In this document: in pieces, positions 17,695 to 25,866 of the stretch
Layout: the number at the start of each line of letters is the position of its first letter
Position numbering within the stretch: position 1 is the stretch's first letter
Source of the DNA: Synechococcus sp. PCC 7336
Lineage (GTDB): Bacteria; Cyanobacteriota; Cyanobacteriia; Thermostichales; PCC-7336
Length of the DNA: 64,000 nucleotides
Direction of reading: 5' to 3'
NCBI RefSeq assembly: GCF_000332275.1
Contig: NZ_CM001776.1
Span: 124,001 to 188,000, forward strand
Position numbers and translations under genes: made by a program
The notes under the pieces: model-generated
What the model was told of the DNA's origin: nothing
What the model saw: the letters and a program-made list of their open reading frames with translations, nothing else
Databases searched by the model: none

Positions 17695-18906
17695 TCAGCC
17701 CGGTGAGGGCGGTTCGGCATCGCGCAAGGCCCAAGCTAAAAATCGTTCGGTGTAGTAAAGCGACAGTTGGCTGCTAACGCCATTAAATACAGTATCGAAG
17801 GCATGGTCTGCCCAAGGAATTTCGATGAGGGCAGCCCGATTGCCAGCAGCGTGCAACTGCTCCGCCAACCCTCTTGCGTAGCGGGCCTCCACAACGCGAT
17901 CGCGACTGCCATAAACCAGCAGCGTCGGCGGTAGATTTTCTTTCACTAAATGGATCGGAGAGGCTTGTCGATAGAGGCTCGGGAATTGGGCGGGCGATCC
18001 TCCCAGGAATGTCTCTAGAACCCTACGAGTGCCGATGGGATCGGGAAAGGGGGGATGGCGATAGCCATTGGCAAGGTCAATCGGACCGTAGTAACTGACC
18101 ACCGCTCGAAGGGGAGGAGTTTCGGGGGAATAGGCTAGCAGCATGGCGAGCTGTGCCCCCGCCGATCGCCCCAAGACGGCGATACGATCGGTATCGACGC
18201 GGTACTCTGCAGCGCGATCGCGAATCCAGGCGATCGCCGTTTGTACATCTTCCAGTTGGGTGGGGAATCGATACTCGGGGGCATGGCGGTAATCAATCGA
18301 GATCGCGGTATATCCGCGTCCAGCCATATAACGGTTGAAAGCCTCATGGTCAGAGGGACTCCCCCTCTGCCACGAGCCCCCGTAAATCGTCACGATCGCA
18401 GGATTGTTTCCCCCACGCAAGGGGCGATAGATCGCCAAGTGTAGGGGTATCCCTTCAGGGGTAGCAAACGGAATGGCCTCGCTGCGATAGACGGCAGGAC
18501 TGGGAATGCCCAGAAAGGTATCGACAAGGCTGAAGGGTTGCGATCGCAGTGGGGACTGGACCAGTTGGGGCAACAGATCTGAGGCAATCCCCAACTGCTG
18601 CTGAAATTCTGCCGTGGTGCGTCGTACTGTTGCCGGGAGTCGCAGCAAGGGCCAACTGCTGAGGATGAGCCCCAGAATGCTGAGGGCCACGGCTATTCTC
18701 CACATTGGAAAGGCCCGAGAACTGAGAGCAAAGAGAACGGCGATCGCATTCCCCAGCATCAGCCAAGGGCTGATTTCAGGCGCACCGACGGACAACGGCA
18801 GCAGGAATGCGGTAGGGGCAGGGAGCACAATCCACAGGCTGAGAAATAAACCCACACCACCGAGCAAGAGTGAAAGCATTGGAATAATCGAAAGAATTTG
18901 CTTCAC
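17695..18906 (-). CDS. alpha/beta hydrolase, HSL/carboxylesterase type, membrane-anchored
   Basis: The N-terminal ~120 residues hold about three hydrophobic segments, and the rest is an alpha/beta hydrolase. Motifs seen are the oxyanion turn IYGGSW (HGGG-like), nucleophile elbow GRSAG, acid in VYGSRDRVV and His in WADHAFD, plus DYRHAPEYRFP typical of hormone-sensitive-lipase-like esterases. It should hydrolyse short acyl or feruloyl-type esters; the substrate is unknown. I chose GTG 18906 because it aligns with the ATG of the deleted relic at 13418; an upstream ATG at 18954 would add 16 residues. Confidence 0.85.
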   Translation of the reverse strand: MKQILSIIPMLSLLLGGVGLFLSLWIVLPAPTAFLLPLSVGAPEISPWLMLGNAIAVLFALSSRAFPMWRIAVALSILGLILSSWPLLRLPATVRRTTAEFQQQLGIASDLLPQLVQSPLRSQPFSLVDTFLGIPSPAVYRSEAIPFATPEGIPLHLAIYRPLRGGNNPAIVTIYGGSWQRGSPSDHEAFNRYMAGRGYTAISIDYRHAPEYRFPTQLEDVQTAIAWIRDRAAEYRVDTDRIAVLGRSAGAQLAMLLAYSPETPPLRAVVSYYGPIDLANGYRHPPFPDPIGTRRVLETFLGGSPAQFPSLYRQASPIHLVKENLPPTLLVYGSRDRVVEARYARGLAEQLHAAGNRAALIEIPWADHAFDTVFNGVSSQLSLYYTERFLAWALRDAEPPSPG

Positions 18907-18954
18907 ACCTACTCTCGCTCGGTTCGCTCTCGACAGACATGTGCTGAAAGGCAC

Positions 18955-19124
18955 TTATATCTCCAACTCACACCTCAAATTGATATGAGTGGACTCGATC
19001 CCACAGTATTCGCTCGAACTCTTACATCCGAGTTTTCGACTAATACTACTCTGTCTGTAGTCACTATTGAACGTGAAACACCATAGTTTCCTGGCCATTA
19101 TGAGTATAAATTTAACAATTTTAG
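18955..19124. other. short intergenic stretch
   Basis: I see no gene. A frame reaching 19086 lacks a ribosome-binding site and recognisable content. Confidence 0.4.
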
Positions 19125-19668
19125 TCTAGATCTAGGCTGTCATACGCAATTCTGTATCCATATTTTGCATTCATACCGCAATTCTACGGAGAACAAGCGG
19201 ATGAGGCTTTAACTCCCTTGCAGTCTCGATTGGCGTCAGAAGTAGAAGTGCTGCGTTGGCGCGTTAATTGGTTGGAAGAGCTTGAGACGCAGGAATACGT
19301 CTCGGTTAACTTACGGCCTCCGAGCGATGAGCAGCGTAAGGAGGTCCCCTTCGATCGGACGCTAACTGTATTGTCACTTGATACATCATCAACAGAGCGA
19401 TGAGCAGCGTAAGGAGGTCCCCTTCGATCGGCCTCGTGTTTTACGCGTTCTTTCAAGAGTCGTCTCAGATTTAGAGCGCCTTGCCCTCGCTGAGGAATCT
19501 ACACTCAGCAAGCGGCAAAAGGTGGATCCGATCCAACAACATCGTGAACGACTTGCTGAGCCAGAACCTCAGCCCCGTGAGCTAACGCCAAAAGAGAAGC
19601 GCGCCATTTTACGAAAATCTCTGGGCCTGCCTCCTGGGTACACACGCTCAGACTTAATTGGCAGCTAG
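19125..19668 (+). pseudogene. unknown coiled-coil protein gene broken by a 73-bp duplication
   Basis: Two adjacent frames read as one protein if 73 bp are removed. The first frame ends ...LRPPSDEQRKEVPFDR and the second repeats SDEQRKEVPFDR and continues PRVLRVLSRVVSDLERLA to a C-terminus ending GLPPGYTRSDLIGS. The break is a 37-bp direct repeat (19322-19358 and 19395-19431) with 36 bp between; 73 is not a multiple of three. The frame is open upstream to 19125 without a clear start, so the 5' end may also be lost. Charged heptad-like stretches suggest coiled coil. I do not recognise the family. Confidence 0.6.
19322..19431. repeat. 37-bp direct repeat pair causing a frameshift
   Basis: The copies at 19322-19358 and 19395-19431 are identical, beginning GAGCGATGAGCAGCGTAAGG and ending CCTTCGATCGG. 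Recombination or slippage between them would restore the reading frame of the surrounding gene. Confidence 0.9.
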
Positions 19669-19803
19669 AGACAGAAGCAACTGTCTCACTTTCGATGCTT
19701 GGAGCTTGTCAAGCAAAGCCCTGAAAGCTATACGTAGCAACGATCGAGTCGAGAAACTGTCCTATTAATGGTCGATCTCGGGACAGTATGCTAGAAGTCA
19801 TGC

Positions 19804-19819
19804 GTTCAGTAAACTGAAC
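19804..19819. promoter_or_regulatory. palindrome upstream of cas6 (candidate operator)
   Basis: GTTCAGT and ACTGAAC form perfect 7-bp arms with a 2-bp spacer, about 100 bp before the cas6 start. The size and symmetry suit a dimeric repressor; the second domain of the adjacent Cas6 (helix-turn-helix-like) is one candidate partner, which is speculation. Confidence 0.4.
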
Positions 19820-19915
19820 ACTTTATTGCCACAAAATGCGCAACTGATAAATAAAGGCGATCCTCGCGTGGGGATGGTAATAATCGAGCCAGGAATGTTT
19901 CGATAGAGAGATCGC

Positions 19916-21067
19916 ATGGAATTTCCCAATCGTTTAGCGGCTCGAAGGGCAGCAGATCTGCTGCACAAGCAGGGGAAACGACTGTGGCCTCAGGGGACGG
20001 AAATCGTTGGGGTTGAGTTTGAGTTGAAAGCGATCGCGGATAGTGCCTTAGAGAGAACTTATGCCAAGGGGTTACATGCCTGGTTATTAAAGCAGTTTCA
20101 GGCGATAGACCCAGAGTTGTCGGCGCGGATGCACGATCGCGCGGATGAGAAGGGATTTACCATGTCGAGATTGCGTGGGGATCTGCTGCTGCAACAGGGG
20201 GGATTTCGTATCAAGCAAGGCGATCGCTTCTATTGGTCTGTGTCGGGATTGAATCGTGAAGTGGTGGAGGGGTTGCATGGATGGCTGAGATCTCCGATGG
20301 AGCGGGTGGAGCTGCATGGGGCACCGTTGGAGGTCGTAGCTTGCCGATTGGAATTGAAGGGTAAGACCTATGCTCAGTTGTGGAAGAGCGGGTTGCAAAA
20401 TCAAGTGACGCTGAGCTTTGTGTCTCCCTGTGGGTTTCGGCGGAAGGGACAGCATTTGCCGTTGCCTTGGCCGTTCAATGTGTTTCAGAGTTACTTGCGA
20501 CGGTGGCTGTCGTTTGCTGATGTGAAGGTGGATCGAGAAGAGTTTTTGGAATGGGTGGATGCAGGAGCGATCGTGCGGCAACATCGGCTTGAATCTTGCA
20601 AGGTGGCAGCGGGCAAGCAGGGTATGGTGACGGGTTTTGTGGGGGCGGTGACGTTTGGGTTGTCGGCAGAAGCACGTAAAAGGGAAGAGTTTGTGCGGAT
20701 GTTTGGGGCGTTGTGCCAGTACGCGCCCTATTGCGGGACGGGACATAAGACGGCGTTTGGTTTGGGGCAAACTCGCTCGGGCTGGCTGGCAATGGAGGGG
20801 GAAAGTTCTGTCATTGATGCTAACGAGCTGTTGGCGAAGCGGATTGAAGAGCTGCAAGGGGAGTTTTTTGCCCAGAGACAGAGGCAAGGGGGGGAGCGGG
20901 CAGCGCAGACGGCGCAGCTATGGGCGACGATTTTGGCGCGGCGGGAGACTGGGGAGTCTTTAGGCGCGATCGCGGAGGATTTGGACATGCTTTACGAGAC
21001 AGTAAAGACTTACGTAAAGTTGGCGCGGCGAGCGTTGAGGGAGAAGGCAGAACAGAGTAATAGTTAG
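19916..21067 (+). CDS. cas6: Cas6 pre-crRNA endonuclease with C-terminal HTH-like extension
   Basis: Residues about 1-290 are Cas6 of the RAMP superfamily: a ferredoxin-like N-half, a loop with GFVGAVTFGL and the C-terminal Gly-rich signature CGTGHKTAFGLG at 273-284. Cas6 cuts repeat RNA to make crRNAs. Residues about 290-383 are an extra region not found in ordinary 250-290-residue Cas6 proteins. It contains a charged helix and a helix-turn-helix-like unit GESLGAIAEDLDMLYETVKT. That tail might bind DNA or RNA; its role is unknown. The gene lies immediately left of the CRISPR array, and a 16-bp palindrome sits about 100 bp upstream. Confidence 0.9.
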   Translation: MEFPNRLAARRAADLLHKQGKRLWPQGTEIVGVEFELKAIADSALERTYAKGLHAWLLKQFQAIDPELSARMHDRADEKGFTMSRLRGDLLLQQGGFRIKQGDRFYWSVSGLNREVVEGLHGWLRSPMERVELHGAPLEVVACRLELKGKTYAQLWKSGLQNQVTLSFVSPCGFRRKGQHLPLPWPFNVFQSYLRRWLSFADVKVDREEFLEWVDAGAIVRQHRLESCKVAAGKQGMVTGFVGAVTFGLSAEARKREEFVRMFGALCQYAPYCGTGHKTAFGLGQTRSGWLAMEGESSVIDANELLAKRIEELQGEFFAQRQRQGGERAAQTAQLWATILARRETGESLGAIAEDLDMLYETVKTYVKLARRALREKAEQSNS

Positions 21068-21086
21068 AGGGAATCGGCATCATGCG

Positions 21087-21706
21087 CTTTCCATCCCCTT
21101 GCGGGGAAGAAGAGGTTGAAACATTACGTTTGGGTTTAATTATCCGCCAGACTTAAAGGTGATCATGGTTCCATCCCCTTGCGGGGAAAAGGTGGAAAGC
21201 AGCTCAAGAACGTATCCTCGAACGGGTATCTGGTTACGTTTCCATCCCCTTGCGGGGAAAAGGTGGAAAGCAGTTGAGGTCGACGCACGTGCCAACGGCA
21301 ATTTCGGGAGGTTTCCATCCCCTTGCGGGGAAAAGGTGGAAAGCAGATGATGTGGCGTTCATTCAAGTTGTCATCCGGTTCAAGTTTCCATCCCCTTGCG
21401 GGGAAAAGGTGGAAAGCAGTTATGGATGTGCAGCCACAGCTACAGCACTCGAAGTGTTTCCATCCCCTTGCGGGGAAAAGGTGGAAAGCAGACTGGTTAC
21501 CAATCCTTTAGTTACAGGAGGATTGGTGTTTCCATCCCCTTGCGGGGAAAAGGTGGAAAGCAGGTCGATCGACAATTCCGGTACACTAGAGGGAACGGGG
21601 TTTCCATCCCCTTGCGGGGAAAAGGTGGAAAGCAGTTGAAAAAATTCTACGACGTCAATCTCCCTCTGGCGTTTCCATCCCCTTGCGGGGAAAAGGTGGA
21701 AAGTCC
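21087..21706 (-). CRISPR. CRISPR array, 9 repeats of 36 bp, 8 spacers
   Basis: Repeats start at 21087, 21167, 21238, 21311, 21384, 21456, 21528, 21600 and 21671. Spacers are 35-37 nt except the leftmost (44 nt). On the plus strand the repeat has 5' part GTTTCCATCCCCTTGCGGGG and 3' part AAAAGGTGGAAAGCAG. The first repeat instead ends AAGAAGAGGTTGAAAC, a second repeat family. I infer minus-strand transcription. Read that way the repeat has its CCCC/GGGG hairpin close to the 3' end, leaving an ATGGAAAC-type handle as in cyanobacterial type III repeats. The two left-most repeats carry changes at that 3' end, as expected for a leader-distal end. The rightmost repeat differs only in its first three bases. 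Confidence 0.95.
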
Positions 21707-22777
21707 TTGCGGGTAAGCATTCCAGAGGTCAAATCGACGCAGGGCATTTTGAAGGCATCCAAAAAACCCCAAAAATCCATTTACATCGAAACAGGAAACA
21801 TCAAAAGCCTTGCAGTACAAGGCATCGACACAAGTCTAGGAAATATTAGAATGTCAAGGTTCAGAGAGAGCATCAAAGTACCCTCACGTGCCCACACTAT
21901 CCCCAACAACCAACCAAATCTCAACACATTTACAAACATATATACCGCCCCTACCCCCATCTCCTTAACTGCGCGTGGAAACTTTACCCCTCAAAACGCT
22001 CGTATAGGTCTCCCCAGCTCCACCAGGCCCCTGACGATCGGGAAACAGCGCGCCCACTTATAAAAAGCTGTCAGGATTGGGTCACTTTTGACGCAGGCCA
22101 GCCATAAGAACACAGTCGCATGACCATTTGCGATCACCTGAAAGCCCTGAGGAAACGAGGGTAGTCCTCAATCTACTATCTCGCCCAGTGTAAGCCAGTG
22201 CCCGCAACACTACTTATGTATTCCATATTAATTATGTATTCCCCTTGCGGGGATCGGGTAATATTTCAACTTAGTTAAGGTCGTCAGTCCATTAGAAGCC
22301 AATGCTTCAGTCCCCGCTAGGGGAAGTTTTTGGCACCTACTTAAGATCGAGTATAGGTCTTCCAGCAACAGTCTGGAAAGTTTTTGGGCCAAGTCTGTAA
22401 AGATTGCGGAGGTAAGGGTCCGTAGGATTATTGATTTTTCTCAAGGTTAGGTCTGGAGCTGACATTGAATAAGAATATGCTATCTCATAGCTTGACAGAG
22501 TTTTGGTTGCTATAGCAATCCTAGATGAGTTATAAATTTGAGTCCTTGCCAGCGTTGGGTTTCAGCCCTCAAGTCGTCTACGGCTGACGTAGGATCGCTA
22601 TATCGACCCCTTGAGTACTGCTCGGAATATTGTCCCAAGATATGCATTCGGAAAAGCCTATGATATGCTAGGAGCACGTCCTCAAGATTCAAGGAGTAAC
22701 TTATGTTGCCTTTGCTTAGTTAGAACAACATCTACTTATTTAAGCCCGTCTGTCCACCACCTCAAAGAGAGTCTAAA
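21707..22777. other. probable CRISPR leader side and non-coding region
   Basis: I see no gene in these 1070 bases. If the array is read leftward, the leader lies at the left of this stretch. Two short hairpins with repeat-like cores occur: CCCCTTGCGGGG at 22241-22252 and TCCCCGCTAGGGGA at 22311-22324, possibly decayed CRISPR repeats in opposite orientations. A MITE-like repeat is at 22511-22603. A long frame starting inside the last repeat is an artefact of repeat periodicity. Confidence 0.5.
22511..22603. repeat. MITE-like repeat, copy 2
   Basis: This is a 93-bp homologue of 17141-17233. The ends are TATAGCAATCCTA and TAGGATCGCTATA, a 13-bp terminal inverted repeat with one mismatch. It carries no coding capacity. 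It resembles the ends of a transposon with the middle deleted. Confidence 0.7.
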
Positions 22778-22918
22778 ATGAAATATTCCCCAATCAACGA
22801 GCTAGTTGCAATAGCGGCTGATACGCTAGTCAAGTTTTTTCACCGAAGCTTGGGTTTTAAGCTCAAGTATTCCCATATAACTGGCCTCGAAATCGAGATT
22901 ACTTTAAACTCAGGCTAG
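22778..22918 (+). CDS. 46-residue small protein next to cas10
   Basis: ATG 22778 opens 46 codons (start MKYSPINELVAIAADTLVKF, end EIEITLNSG). A weak AGAGAG Shine-Dalgarno lies about 8 nt upstream, and a near-perfect terminator starts 9 bp after the stop. The presence of its own terminator argues for a real transcript. The sequence is a helix followed by a short strand; I do not recognise it. It lies between the array and cas10, so it could be a small CRISPR-linked factor or an unrelated gene. Alternatively the transcript is a non-coding RNA. Confidence 0.4.
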   Translation: MKYSPINELVAIAADTLVKFFHRSLGFKLKYSHITGLEIEITLNSG

Positions 22919-22926
22919 TTTAGCTA

Positions 22927-22962
22927 TAGGGCTGGAGGTCACTACGTCTACCTCCAGCCCTA
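22927..22962 (+). terminator. intrinsic terminator, 13-bp stem
   Basis: The arms TAGGGCTGGAGGT (22927-22939) and ACCTCCAGCCCTA (22950-22962) are fully complementary with a 10-nt loop, followed by TGTTTTAA. It insulates the cas10 operon from upstream transcription. Confidence 0.85.
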
Positions 22963-23019
22963 TGTTTTAATACGCATCATTTATTCTCCGGTCCTAAGTG
23001 AACGTGGAAAGCTCCCAGT

Positions 23020-25359
23020 ATGACCGAAATATCCCATCAAATCGCCCTCAATATCTTTCAACAAGCCCTATTAAACCTCGCACAATGGGCCAACACCCCC
23101 TTAGCCCACCAACCATCACCCGTACCCCCCAACGCCGATCGCGCCATCCAAACCACCAAACACCTCACCCAATGGCTCCCTAACGCAACCATCGGCCCCC
23201 TCAAAGTCATCTTCGACACGATCGCTCTTCGCCAAACCCAGCCCTGCAACCACTACTGGCCTCCCCAAGCGATCGCCACCCCCCCAAGCGATCGCCCCAA
23301 CCCATCCCCAGCCATCCCTTACCCCACAACCCAACCCCCCTTACAAGCAGAACTCGACACCCTCAAACAAGACATCAAAACTGCCCTAGCCACCCTGACC
23401 CCAACAGACTGGCAAAACCTCCCCTATCTGATGCTGTTCCTCGAAAAATACGGCACCTATCTCAGCTATACCCAGCCAGACATCGCCCTCTACGACCTCG
23501 TCAAAACCACAGCCGCGATCGCCTCCAGCCTCGGTAACACCCCCGACGCCCCCAAACTCAGCCTCATCGCAGGCGACCTCTCCGGCATCCAAGACTTCAT
23601 CTACACCATCGCCTCCGACGGAGCCCTTAAATCCCTACGAGCCCGCAGCTTCACGCTGGAACTCGTGACCGAAGAAATCGTTCAGCAACTATCCATCCGC
23701 CTGAACCTCCCGAGATCGAACACCCTCTACGCAGGCGGCGGCAACCTCTACCTGTTGGCACCCGCCAATGACTTCACAGCCTCCACCGTTGCCGCCATTC
23801 GGGATGAATTCAACACCTGGCTTTTCGACGAATTTCAAGGGAAAGTCTTTTTAAGCTTGGCCCAGCAGACATTTCAGACAGAAACTGTCGCCACCCCAGC
23901 CTTTACCAATAGCTGGCAAGGCGCGATCGCCCAACTCAGCCTCCAAAAAAGCCGCAAATTCGAGAGCCAACTCGACCGCCTCTTAGCGATATCGGCCTCC
24001 CACGAGCCTTGTAAAGTCTGTCACCGAGACGACATTGAAACCCTGAAACCCCTCGACGGCGAAGATGGCGTCGATGCCTGCCCCACCTGTCGAAAGATGT
24101 TTGCACTGGGGGGCCAGCTTTTGGATGTGGGGGCGTTAGTTCGCTCGTCTGTCTCCCCCCAAGGCAATCAGCAGAATTACATCCAAATCTTTTCAAAAGA
24201 TCGCGCTACTTACTACTATCTTTTCCCAAACGCCAAAGCCATCCCTCCAGAACCCCAAACCGTTTACCTCATCAACAATTGGGATCTTTCCCTCTACAAA
24301 TTCCCCCATTTCGAGAACCCGACCCCCCTGCTGCTGGGCAACTACGGAGAAAGAACCGCCCTCGCATCCGAAACAGGCGTTATGACTGCCGCAGAAATGG
24401 CAGAACGAGCCACAGGCATTCAGCGGGTGGGTCACCTGCGCATGGACGTCGATCGACTGGGACAGATATTTGCCGAAGGCTTGGGGGAGCACTACACCTT
24501 GCCCAGACTGGCGGGACTCTCGCGGCAAATGAGCTATTTTTTCAAGGTCTATCTCAACAGCTTGGCCGCATTCCGCGCTCGCAACTTCCTCGACCTTGCC
24601 GATACGCAACCCTTTCGCAGCATCACCAAGCAACCCCGTCAGGAACTTCTCTTCATCTACGCAGGCGGAGACGATCTGTTCGTCAGTGGAGCCTGGGATC
24701 GGGTCGTGGAATTCGCCTTCGATGTCTACCAGAGCTTTCGAGCCTTCACCGGCTGGCATCCCGACATCACCCTTTCCGGCGGTATCAGCCTCAGCCTGCC
24801 CAAGTATCCCCTCTACCAATCCGCAGCCGATTCCGGTCGGGCTGAAAGCAACGCCAAAGGCAACGGTCGCGATAGTTTGGGATTGTTCGATCGCGTCTTT
24901 AAATGGCGGGAATGGCTGGGGGAATTCGATAGCAAAGTCGCAGCGATCGACAGCATCCCCGAAGACATCCGCACCTACATCGGCGACGACAGCTCGCTGG
25001 CTTTGTTTGGGGTTCTACCCTTCGTGGAGCGATTGCAAGAACTGCTAGGCACCGACACTTCCAAAGGCTTCGTTCGCAATCTCCTCGCCACCGCCCAGTT
25101 ACAAGAAAAGTGGCTGGAAAGCGCAGACAAGCAGGACGTCGAGCACCGTCGCGATATCCGTTATTTCCTGCACCTACCGAAAGTTGCCTACACCCTCTCC
25201 CGGCTTCCCAACGCGGTCAAAAACGCGCAAGGCTTCGATGACATCAGTACATCCCTAAAAAGCCCGTACAACGCCCCATACTTTCGCGCGATCGCCACCT
25301 GGCTAGACCTTCTCAATCGCTCAACTGCTTCAGTAAAGGGAATCCCCACCCATGAGTAG
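23020..25359 (+). CDS. cas10: Cas10/Csm1, HD-inactive, cyclase motif intact
   Basis: This is the large subunit of a type III-A effector, 779 residues. GDLSGIQDFIY marks the first palm domain. A zinc knuckle is at Cys331/334 and Cys354/357. YAGGDDLF (GGDD at 549-552) is the second palm, expected to make cyclic oligoadenylates on target-RNA binding. The N-terminal HD nuclease has lost its metal ligands: where Csm1 has ALLHDIGK this protein has ALLNLAQW, and the later YDH motif reads LYDLVKTTAA. DNA cutting by Cas10 is therefore unlikely, leaving second-messenger signalling and Csm3 RNA cleavage. It is first in the csm operon and overlaps csm2 by 8 bp. Confidence 0.93.
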   Translation: MTEISHQIALNIFQQALLNLAQWANTPLAHQPSPVPPNADRAIQTTKHLTQWLPNATIGPLKVIFDTIALRQTQPCNHYWPPQAIATPPSDRPNPSPAIPYPTTQPPLQAELDTLKQDIKTALATLTPTDWQNLPYLMLFLEKYGTYLSYTQPDIALYDLVKTTAAIASSLGNTPDAPKLSLIAGDLSGIQDFIYTIASDGALKSLRARSFTLELVTEEIVQQLSIRLNLPRSNTLYAGGGNLYLLAPANDFTASTVAAIRDEFNTWLFDEFQGKVFLSLAQQTFQTETVATPAFTNSWQGAIAQLSLQKSRKFESQLDRLLAISASHEPCKVCHRDDIETLKPLDGEDGVDACPTCRKMFALGGQLLDVGALVRSSVSPQGNQQNYIQIFSKDRATYYYLFPNAKAIPPEPQTVYLINNWDLSLYKFPHFENPTPLLLGNYGERTALASETGVMTAAEMAERATGIQRVGHLRMDVDRLGQIFAEGLGEHYTLPRLAGLSRQMSYFFKVYLNSLAAFRARNFLDLADTQPFRSITKQPRQELLFIYAGGDDLFVSGAWDRVVEFAFDVYQSFRAFTGWHPDITLSGGISLSLPKYPLYQSAADSGRAESNAKGNGRDSLGLFDRVFKWREWLGEFDSKVAAIDSIPEDIRTYIGDDSSLALFGVLPFVERLQELLGTDTSKGFVRNLLATAQLQEKWLESADKQDVEHRRDIRYFLHLPKVAYTLSRLPNAVKNAQGFDDISTSLKSPYNAPYFRAIATWLDLLNRSTASVKGIPTHE

Positions 25360-25864
25360 ACCCAACAAACCCGTCCACAAATCATCCGGCAAAGGCCAAC
25401 ACGATCGGCATCAGCCATCCGATCGCAACCCGTCAGACAGGATCGATCGCCAAATGATTGCCACAATTCAGGGTCTCGAAGACGGCTTGCATACCTACAA
25501 CATCCGTACTCTCGTAGAACATGCCGCCACATTTGGTCCGTACCTGCGCAATCAACCTCTGGAAACCAACCAAATTCGCAAGTTCCTCGATGCGATCAAC
25601 CGTCTCAAAGCTCAACTGACGGGCGGCGAGACGGGCGCGGGCAATGCCAGGGACGATGCCGCCCTATTTGCCAATATTGAAACCGATATTGTCCTGCTCA
25701 AGCCAAAACTCGCCTACGCTGCGGCTCGACAAAAAGCGGCGAAACCCTTAAGCGATGTCATGTCAGCAGCCATCGACAAAGTCCGCAGCCTGGAGGATTT
25801 CGAACGCTTGGTTCAACTGATCGAATCCACCATCGCCTATCACAAAGCCGAGGGAGGCAAATAA
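25352..25864 (+). CDS. csm2: Csm2, small subunit of the type III-A complex
   Basis: This is a 170-residue protein with a disordered, basic N-terminus (about 1-35), then a helical bundle with QIRKFLDAINRLKAQL and VLLKPKLAYAAARQKAAKPL, both signatures of Csm2. Csm2 stacks along the crRNA-target duplex. The start ATG overlaps the end of cas10 by 8 bp, and csm3 begins 2 bp after the stop, so translation is coupled. Confidence 0.92.
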   Translation: MSRPNKPVHKSSGKGQHDRHQPSDRNPSDRIDRQMIATIQGLEDGLHTYNIRTLVEHAATFGPYLRNQPLETNQIRKFLDAINRLKAQLTGGETGAGNARDDAALFANIETDIVLLKPKLAYAAARQKAAKPLSDVMSAAIDKVRSLEDFERLVQLIESTIAYHKAEGGK

Positions 25865-25866
25865 GT

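Noticed and set aside
21159-22063. Several overlapping long frames with repeated RGKGGKQ or PSPCGEKVES segments
   Set aside because: They follow the period of CRISPR repeats plus spacers in all three frames and have no start signals.
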